A DNA stretch of 6,354 bases from Deltaproteobacteria bacterium (GTDB lineage Bacteria > Myxococcota > B64-G9). Shown here one piece after another: positions 1 to 4,690 of the stretch. Each line of letters opens with the position of its first letter. The stretch's first letter is position 1. The stretch covers positions 1 to 6,354 of the forward strand of contig JAUVAM010000250.1 of assembly GCA_030591745.1 (NCBI GenBank), read 5' to 3'. The notes beneath the pieces are model-generated. The model had not been told where the DNA came from. It made no database searches and was given only the letters and a program-made list of their open reading frames with translations. The translations under genes and the position numbers were made by a program.

Positions 1-137
1 CAATCAAGGCGGGGGGGGCCATTGGGGCCGTGCTGGAGCAAGGCAAGCCCAAAATCCTGGTCAACCTCAAAGCGGCCGAAGCGCAAGGTGCCAAGCTGGA
101 CGCGAGGTTGTTGCGTCTGGTAAGAATAGTGAATTGA
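1..137 (+). CDS. C-terminal fragment of a YfiR/DUF4154-like periplasmic protein (5' end outside window)
   Basis: Only the last ~44 codons are in the window, read in frame 3 and ending at TGA 135-137. The visible end contains ILVNLKAAEAQGAK followed by LDARLLRLVRIV. This resembles the C-terminus of YfiR-family (DUF4154) proteins, where a strand with a 'NL..A...GL' pattern is followed by a helix of the type 'SxLLxLAxIV'. Known family members are small periplasmic proteins; YfiR represses the membrane diguanylate cyclase YfiN/TpbB by binding its periplasmic domain. The stop is 10 bases before the first possible start of the next gene, so it is likely in the same operon as the chemosensory genes. 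The other two frames give low-complexity or unrecognisable peptides. Any signal peptide lies outside the window. The assignment rests on a short tail and could be wrong; the reading frame itself is fairly secure. Confidence 0.5.
   Translation, partial: IKAGGAIGAVLEQGKPKILVNLKAAEAQGAKLDARLLRLVRIVN
11..18. repeat. Homopolymer tract of eight G
   Basis: There are eight consecutive G bases inside the YfiR-like reading frame, coding for an Ala-Gly-Gly segment. The frame after the tract is the one that gives the family-like C-terminus. Tracts of this length can slip in replication or sequencing. Confidence 0.6.
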
Positions 138-142
138 ACCAC

Positions 143-153
143 AAAGGGTGGGA
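143..153 (+). promoter_or_regulatory. Ribosome-binding region that decides the start of the first PilZ-receiver gene
   Basis: AAAGGG (143-148) and GGGA (150-153) lie 6 to 11 bases ahead of the GTG at 160. They touch or overlap the alternative GTG at 148, which would have no usable spacer. This favours initiation at 160 over 148. Confidence 0.5.
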
Positions 154-159
154 AAACGA

Positions 160-915
160 GTGAACGATCATCCCGAAAACGGCTCATTAACCAAAAAGAG
201 AAAACACCCTCGCACCGTTGCCATTTTTAAGGTCTCTTACCGGGATGCCGAACGCTTGGCTGATTACACGGACAACCTCAGCGAATCCGGTCTCTTCATC
301 GCCACCGATCAGGTTCTGGCCAAAGGGGAGTCCATCGAATTCGAGATCTCTTTTCCCGGCCTGGTCAAGCCCATTCGACTCAAAGGCGAGGTTGCCTGGC
401 GGCGGACCCGGGGGTCTTTGAGCGACGACATGCCGGCAGGCGTCGGCGTGCAAATCCATTTCGACAACGACCTTGAGCGTCGCTGGCTAAAAGAGCTCCT
501 GGCCAAATTTTCGACTCAGAACCCTCAGACCGGACCAAGCCCGGCAAGGCCCTTCGTCATCCTGCTTGCAGAGGACAACCCGGCGATACGGGAGATGTTC
601 AGCAAGGCGCTGACAGAGGGCCTGGCCGACGACCACAAAGTCAAACTGCTGCAGGCGGAAGGCGCCCAAGAAGCCCAAGATCTCCTCCTCGAACAACATG
701 TGGACCTCTTGCTCATCGAGTACCGCATGTGCCGTAGTGAAGGGATAGATGTCCTAGAAAGCCTGGCTGCGGAGCAGAAGCGCCCCTCGGTGGTGGTGGT
801 GGGTGCCAACGACATAGAGAAAAAGAAAGCCCTGGAAGGTGGCGCCGATGTGTTTCTCAAAAGGCCCTTCCCCGCGAAAGGTCTTTTGGCCACCATCCGC
901 TCCTTGACTTCATAG
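160..915 (+). CDS. PilZ domain fused to a degenerate (pseudo-)receiver domain
   Basis: This is a two-domain cytoplasmic signalling protein of 252 codons including the stop (256 if the GTG at 148 is used; residues below count from 148). PilZ domain at about residues 16-120: the c-di-GMP-binding residues are all present, RKHPR (R18, R22) and NLSESG (N43, S45, G48). A short Pro-rich linker (124-135) leads to a receiver domain at about 136-252. The acidic pair E142/D143 is kept (LLAEDNP). The phosphoacceptor position reads LLIEYRM, with Glu191 in place of Asp; the conserved Ser/Thr is Gly219 (VVVVGAN); and the conserved Lys before Pro is Arg239 (FLKRPF). By receiver-family rules it should not be phosphorylated, and Glu may mimic the phosphorylated state. 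It is paralogous to the gene at 3489, which keeps all these residues. It is followed by a 42-base gap with a hairpin, then the MCP gene. The inferred role is a c-di-GMP-responsive adaptor for the chemosensory array; the output partner is unknown. Confidence 0.88.
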   Translation: MNDHPENGSLTKKRKHPRTVAIFKVSYRDAERLADYTDNLSESGLFIATDQVLAKGESIEFEISFPGLVKPIRLKGEVAWRRTRGSLSDDMPAGVGVQIHFDNDLERRWLKELLAKFSTQNPQTGPSPARPFVILLAEDNPAIREMFSKALTEGLADDHKVKLLQAEGAQEAQDLLLEQHVDLLLIEYRMCRSEGIDVLESLAAEQKRPSVVVVGANDIEKKKALEGGADVFLKRPFPAKGLLATIRSLTS

Positions 916-924
916 AACATCCGC

Positions 925-944
925 GCTGGCCCCAATGGGTCAGC
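925..944 (+). other. Intercistronic RNA hairpin upstream of the MCP ribosome-binding site
   Basis: GCTGGCCC (925-932) pairs with GGGTCAGC (937-944) across a CAAT loop: eight consecutive pairs, seven Watson-Crick and one G-U. There is no U-run after it, so it is not a normal intrinsic terminator. It ends four bases before the GAGG Shine-Dalgarno (949-952) of the MCP gene. It could set mRNA stability or processing, or adjust MCP translation. Confidence 0.6.
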
Positions 945-948
945 CGAC

Positions 949-952
949 GAGG
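949..952 (+). promoter_or_regulatory. Shine-Dalgarno of the MCP gene
   Basis: GAGG sits five bases ahead of ATG 958 and supports that start. It lies just downstream of the 925-944 hairpin. Confidence 0.65.
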
Positions 953-957
953 TTCCC

Positions 958-2619
958 ATGCTGCGAATTTTCAAGAACCTGTCTCTGGTCTGGAAGATGA
1001 CCGTCGTCTCGTCCGTACCCCTGGTCCTGGCGGCCATCGCCGTGATCAGTTACTTCCCCGCAAACGAACGCGACGTCCTGGAGAGCGGCCTTGAGGCCAA
1101 GATGCGCACCGTGGCCAACATGCTCTCTTTCAGCCTGGCACCCGCTGTTCAATTGCAGCAGCTCGCGGGCATGGAGGAGCTATTCGCCGGGGCCAAGCAA
1201 GACAAAGAATTGCTGGCCATTCGCGTTGAAGACTTGTCAAACAATCGGCTGACCGGCCTGGGGGACAAGGACATCGACACCCGCCTGCGTCCCGAATACG
1301 AAGATCAAATTCTCAGCTACGACGGCGATGTCCTCAACTTCGCCTATCAAATCAAAAACGAAGGCCAGCCCGTCGGCTTGCTCCGCTTGGCATACTCTCT
1401 GGAGGGGCACAATACCCAGGTTCGCAACATCTGGACCTTGGCCCTCCTTCTCAGCCTGGCCATCTACCTCATCGGCATCCTTGTCTCGGCCCTGATGGCT
1501 CGTTTCGTGGCAGCCCCCTTGATCAAAATGAAAGAGAATTTCGAAGGCATGGCCCGGGGCGATCTAAACCAACGAGTGCTCGTGGACAGATCCACGGACG
1601 AAATCGGCAGCTTGGCTACGGCCTTCAATCAATTGCTGCACCAATTGCAAGAACTCAACACACACGCACGTTACATCTCAGAGGGTGATCTGACCCATGA
1701 GTTGGATGGCGAGGGTGATCTGGTCATGGCATTCCACTCCATGACAGGTGCCTTGCAGGAATTGGGCATTCGCTTCAACGAAATGGCCCACTCCATCGAC
1801 GGCCGCACCTCGGACATCCTGGCCACCGCTCGCGAGCAAGAAGCCGGCTCCGCCCAACAAGCCGCCACCGTGTCCGAGCTGACGGCCACGACAGGCGAGC
1901 TGGCCGCCACGGCTCGACAAATCGCGGACAACGCAGAGAGCGTGTCTTCCGCGGCCGAAGCCGCGAACCAGACCGTGACGGAGGGTCGCAGGGCCCTGTC
2001 GTCGTTTGTCGAAAGTATCAACGCGATTCAGACGGGCAATGAGATCATCAACGACAACATCATGAGGCTCAACCGCCAGGTACAACAAATCGGCGGCATC
2101 ATCGACATCATTGATGGCGTCGCTGATCGCAGTGATCTCTTGGCCCTGAACGCCGCGCTTGAGGGGACCAAGGCCGGCGAAGCGGGCAAAGGATTTCTAC
2201 TGGTGGCGGCGGAAATGCGGCGACTTGCCGAGAACACCTTCAACTCGACGGCCGAGGTCAAGCAGCTCATCACCGAGGTAACAGAAGGCTCCAATGCCAC
2301 GGTCATGGCCACCGAAAGCGGCATGAAGGCGACCCTGCAAGGCGTATTGCGCGCCCAGGAAACCGAGGAATCATTCGAGCGCATTGAGCAAACCATCAGG
2401 GGAACCGCGCAAGCCGCCAAGCAGATCTCCGTGGCCACCCAACAACAACACACGGGGACGGACCAAATCGTGTCGGTACTCGGCGAGACTGAGGAAGTAT
2501 CCAAACAGGCGCTGGAAGGCATCCGGCAGACCACCCATGCGGTGGGCGAGCTGAGCCAGACTTCGACGGAGATGCGAGATCTGGTAAGCAAATACCGATT
2601 CTCCGCGGACCAGGGATGA
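958..2619 (+). CDS. Methyl-accepting chemotaxis protein (transmembrane chemoreceptor)
   Basis: This 553-residue inner-membrane receptor heads the chemosensory pathway. Order of parts: short cytoplasmic N-terminus with Lys/Arg; transmembrane segment 1 at about 12-32; periplasmic sensor region about 33-156; transmembrane segment 2 at about 157-180; HAMP at about 182-231 (APLIKMKENF, DEIGSLATAFN); a second HAMP-like unit at about 232-268 (ISEGDLTHEL, GDLVMAFHSM); then a long coiled-coil signalling domain to the C-terminus. The hairpin tip is recognisable (DLLALNAALEGTKAGE, then GKGFLLVAAEMRRLAE) but differs from the usual EAARAGE; Lys405 replaces the tip Arg. The periplasmic part has the CHASE8-like pattern 'LE.....VA.ML.FSLAPAV' and ends NEGQPVGLLRLAY, reminiscent of YfiN (inference). 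There is no NWETF-type CheR-docking pentapeptide; the protein ends SADQG. The stop codon overlaps the start of cheW, so the two are translationally coupled. The ligand cannot be told from the sequence. Confidence 0.95.
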   Translation: MLRIFKNLSLVWKMTVVSSVPLVLAAIAVISYFPANERDVLESGLEAKMRTVANMLSFSLAPAVQLQQLAGMEELFAGAKQDKELLAIRVEDLSNNRLTGLGDKDIDTRLRPEYEDQILSYDGDVLNFAYQIKNEGQPVGLLRLAYSLEGHNTQVRNIWTLALLLSLAIYLIGILVSALMARFVAAPLIKMKENFEGMARGDLNQRVLVDRSTDEIGSLATAFNQLLHQLQELNTHARYISEGDLTHELDGEGDLVMAFHSMTGALQELGIRFNEMAHSIDGRTSDILATAREQEAGSAQQAATVSELTATTGELAATARQIADNAESVSSAAEAANQTVTEGRRALSSFVESINAIQTGNEIINDNIMRLNRQVQQIGGIIDIIDGVADRSDLLALNAALEGTKAGEAGKGFLLVAAEMRRLAENTFNSTAEVKQLITEVTEGSNATVMATESGMKATLQGVLRAQETEESFERIEQTIRGTAQAAKQISVATQQQHTGTDQIVSVLGETEEVSKQALEGIRQTTHAVGELSQTSTEMRDLVSKYRFSADQG

Positions 2620-3092
2620 GCGGATCTAAACAAAAAACGGGCACAGAGGAATCTCAACTGTCCTTCATCTTTACCATCGGCAAGCAGGCCTTTGGACTTC
2701 CTCCTTCCACCGTCTTAGAAGTCCTGTCCGTCGCGGACACAACCCGCGTACCCTTCACCCCCGACTGGGTTGAAGGCGTCATCAGCGCCCGCGGCAAGGT
2801 GATCCCGGTCATCGATCTCATCGGATATTTCGGCATTGAGCAGGAACGCAAGGATGCTCGCACGCGCCTGATCCTCCTGGGCTCGGGTGACATCTCCTTC
2901 GGCATTGCCTGCGATCGCATTGTCGGGGTGGAGGAAATCGAAGCAAGCGCCATGGAAGAAACCATGAGTCACTTCCCAAAAGCCTTGCGCGATTGCAGCA
3001 AGGCCCAGGTCAAACGGGAAGATCTTCTGGTTGTGCTCTTGGACACCAAGGCCCTTTTGGAACAGTCCCGAGGCCGGGTGCAGGCGGGATAG
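2616..3092 (+). CDS. cheW: CheW adaptor protein
   Basis: This cytoplasmic scaffold, 158 residues, links receptors to CheA. The CheW fold spans about residues 14-148: LSFIFTIGKQAFGLP is the first strand pair; VLEVL and the TRVPFTPDWVEGV segment follow; then SARGKVIPVIDL carries the conserved Arg (R59, equivalent to the receptor/CheA-interface Arg in NLRG) ahead of the 'PVIDL' signature; SFGIACDRIVGV is the second subdomain; and LLVVLLDTKALL is the terminal strand and helix. Length is normal for CheW. The start ATG overlaps the MCP stop (ATGA), which indicates translational coupling with the receptor it serves. The usual Asn-Leu before Arg-Gly is Ser-Ala here, a mild deviation. It most likely serves the MCP and CheA encoded beside it. 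Confidence 0.95.
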   Translation: MSGSKQKTGTEESQLSFIFTIGKQAFGLPPSTVLEVLSVADTTRVPFTPDWVEGVISARGKVIPVIDLIGYFGIEQERKDARTRLILLGSGDISFGIACDRIVGVEEIEASAMEETMSHFPKALRDCSKAQVKREDLLVVLLDTKALLEQSRGRVQAG

Positions 3093-3095
3093 AAC

Positions 3096-3473
3096 ATGGA
3101 CCAGGAAGCGACAAAAAAAGAGCTATTGATCTTTGACGTGGGCGGCACCCATTTCGGCGCGGTGGTCGAAGGCCTGCATTCCATCGAATCCAAGGGCTGG
3201 ACCGATGCCATCGATCTGGGGCCTTTGTTGGGGCTGACCGCTCACTCGGGACGAAGAGTCCTGGTCATAGAGACCCAGGGTGGCCCGGTTGGAATCCGTG
3301 TCGATGACATCGCGTCTCAAATGATCAGCCAACACCTCGTCCATCCTGTCCCTCGGGCCCTGGCAGGATGGATGGCGGTACCCGCCATCAGCGGCATCAC
3401 CGTCGATCCGGAATACGGCATCATCCATGTACTGAACCTTAAAAAACTGGCAAGCTTGAATCCAGAACCCTGA
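3096..3473 (+). CDS. Short, internally deleted CheW-like protein (FrzB-like)
   Basis: At 125 residues this is shorter than a normal CheW. The N-terminal strand (LLIFDVGGTHFGAVVEGL, 10-27) and helix (HSIE) match CheW. The chain then passes almost directly to AIDLGPLLGL (38-47), the 'VIDL..LLGL' segment. The ~20 residues that normally contain 'P.aP.w..GviNLRG' and the receptor/CheA-interface Arg are missing. The second subdomain is intact: RRVLVIE (53-59), VGIRVDDI (65-72) and the C-terminal IIHVLNLKKLASL (109-121). Reading is open with no frameshift, so the gene looks designed rather than decayed. FrzB of the Myxococcus Frz system is a known CheW-like protein that similarly lacks CheA-binding parts and lets the receptor signal without joining ordinary arrays. 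By analogy this one may bind the MCP or CheA selectively. It starts 3 bases after cheW stops, with GGCGGGA just upstream. Confidence 0.85.
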   Translation: MDQEATKKELLIFDVGGTHFGAVVEGLHSIESKGWTDAIDLGPLLGLTAHSGRRVLVIETQGGPVGIRVDDIASQMISQHLVHPVPRALAGWMAVPAISGITVDPEYGIIHVLNLKKLASLNPEP

Positions 3474-3475
3474 GC

Positions 3476-3480
3476 GAGGA
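3476..3480 (+). promoter_or_regulatory. Shine-Dalgarno of the second PilZ-receiver gene
   Basis: GAGGA eight bases ahead of ATG 3489 confirms that start, which lies 15 bases after the upstream stop. Confidence 0.65.
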
Positions 3481-3488
3481 ACAAGTCA

Positions 3489-4283
3489 ATGGCGGGACAA
3501 AGGGACAATCGAAAGCATCCACGCATCGAGCTCATCCTCAAAGTCGACTACCCGAGTAGTGAGGATTTCCTCGCCGACTACACGGGCAACGCGAGCGAGA
3601 GTGGTTTGTTCATTGCGACCAACAAGGCCTTCGAGGCAGGAGAGGAGCTCACTTTCGACATCTCTTTCCCCGGCCTGCTCGATCCCATCCGCTGCCGAGC
3701 CAAGGTTCAATGGCGACGGAGCGGAGAAAGCGCAAGCGACGACGAGCCCGAAGGCATCGGCGTGGCCTTCGAATTCGACAGTCAAGACCAGGCTGATCGA
3801 ATCCGCGAACTGGTGACCAAACTCAATGCGGAGGCATATGAGGCCGCAGAGCAAAAAGACGCGCCCGAGCCCGACTCTTTTCGCGTCATCGTGGTTGAGG
3901 ACAACCCGCTCGTCCGTGAAATGCTGCGCTTTGCCGTCAAGAAGTTCCATAAAGCCAAGCTGGGCACCACCAGAAGCCTGGAGGTACAGGAAGCAGAAAA
4001 CGGGCAAGTCGCCTGGGAACAAATGCAAACCGCCCACTTTGACATGGCCATCGTCGACTTCTTCATGCCGGTGATGGATGGTCAGCAACTCATCAACCAC
4101 ATTCGCCGCGACGAAAGTATGAAGAACATGCCCGTCATCGTGGTCAGCGTCGGTGGCGACGAAGTGCGAAGAACGGTCTACGCAGAGGGTGCCGACCTCT
4201 TCCTGGACAAGCCTGTTGTTTTCCACCAATTGTTCGAGTCCATGCAAAAATTGCTGAGCCTGCCCAGCCGCAAGGAGCACTGA
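3489..4283 (+). CDS. PilZ domain fused to an intact receiver domain
   Basis: A 264-residue cytoplasmic response regulator with c-di-GMP and phosphorylation inputs. PilZ domain at about 6-112: RKHPR (R8, R12) and NASESG (N34, S36, G39) complete the c-di-GMP-binding signature. An acidic, Ala-rich linker (about 113-130) leads to a receiver at about 131-258. The receiver keeps every switch residue: E137/D138, phosphoacceptor D190 in AIVDFFMP, S220 (VIVVSVGG), and K241 before Pro (FLDKPV). A ~12-residue insertion (KKFHKAKLGTTRS) lies between the first helix and second strand; the paralog has a similar segment. PilZ domains of the two paralogs are about half identical by eye, indicating an old duplication. 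It most likely receives phosphate from the CheA encoded downstream. No DNA-binding or enzymatic domain is present, so output must be by protein interaction. It is one base from the next gene. Confidence 0.93.
   Translation: MAGQRDNRKHPRIELILKVDYPSSEDFLADYTGNASESGLFIATNKAFEAGEELTFDISFPGLLDPIRCRAKVQWRRSGESASDDEPEGIGVAFEFDSQDQADRIRELVTKLNAEAYEAAEQKDAPEPDSFRVIVVEDNPLVREMLRFAVKKFHKAKLGTTRSLEVQEAENGQVAWEQMQTAHFDMAIVDFFMPVMDGQQLINHIRRDESMKNMPVIVVSVGGDEVRRTVYAEGADLFLDKPVVFHQLFESMQKLLSLPSRKEH
4272..4277 (+). promoter_or_regulatory. Shine-Dalgarno of the CheY-like gene
   Basis: AAGGAG lies inside the end of the PilZ-receiver gene, seven bases ahead of ATG 4285. It is the best ribosome-binding site in the window, suggesting the CheY-like protein is made at high level. 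Confidence 0.75.
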
Positions 4284-4284
4284 C

Positions 4285-4659
4285 ATGCCTGAACGCACTA
4301 TTTTTCTGGTGGACGACAGCGAGCTGATCTTGTCGATGGTGTCAGCCGCCTTGCAGACCGCAGGATATAAGGTACGTGCCCTGGCGCGCTGGGAAGCCTT
4401 GAATGCCGAATTGGAGCAAAGCAAACCTGACATGATCCTGATGGACATCAATATGCCGGAAATGACGGGTGACTCCGCCTTGAGCCTTTTTCGAGAGGCC
4501 AGGGGATTGGAAGACGTACCCATCTATCTCTATTCCGACATCGACATCCGGGCCCTGGAGCGACGCGCGGAGGCCTGTGGTGCTGACGGCTTCATTTCCA
4601 AAGGATGGGGCATTGAGCGGCTCATGAGCGCAGTCGAGCAAGTACTGGCCGGCGACTGA
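4285..4659 (+). CDS. Single-domain CheY-like response regulator
   Basis: At 124 residues this is a stand-alone receiver with no output domain. Switch residues are present: D10/D11 (FLVDDSE), phosphoacceptor D54 (ILMDINMPEMTG), S84 (YLYSDID) and K106 (FISKGW). The Lys is followed by Gly-Trp, not the usual Pro, so the loop after strand 5 differs from classic CheY. It starts one base after the PilZ-receiver gene and is followed by the CheA gene, so CheA is the expected phosphodonor. It could be the diffusible output, or a phosphate sink competing with the PilZ-receiver protein; the sequence does not decide. The flagellar-switch-binding surface of CheY cannot be judged by eye. Confidence 0.93.
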   Translation: MPERTIFLVDDSELILSMVSAALQTAGYKVRALARWEALNAELEQSKPDMILMDINMPEMTGDSALSLFREARGLEDVPIYLYSDIDIRALERRAEACGADGFISKGWGIERLMSAVEQVLAGD

Positions 4660-4690
4660 TTCGGCGCAGCGAGAAGAACGGGCGACCCGC

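Noticed and set aside
148..159. GTG at 148 as start of the first PilZ-receiver gene
   Set aside because: The purine-rich ribosome-binding sequence overlaps or abuts this codon, leaving no spacer. GTG 160 has proper spacing, and the paralog also has a short N-terminus before RKHPR.
925..957. Intrinsic terminator between the first PilZ-receiver gene and the MCP gene
   Set aside because: The stem is strong but no T-run follows and a Shine-Dalgarno is immediately downstream.
2028..2657. Minus-strand frame of 209 codons opposite the MCP signalling domain
   Set aside because: It is Ser/Ala/Cys-rich shadow peptide against a strongly conserved coiled-coil coding region; no family features.
3486..4523. 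Long open frame of 345 codons on the minus strand opposite the second PilZ-receiver and CheY-like genes
   Set aside because: It is a codon-bias shadow: the + strand frames have clear PilZ and receiver motifs, while the minus product shows no recognisable domain and spans a gene junction.
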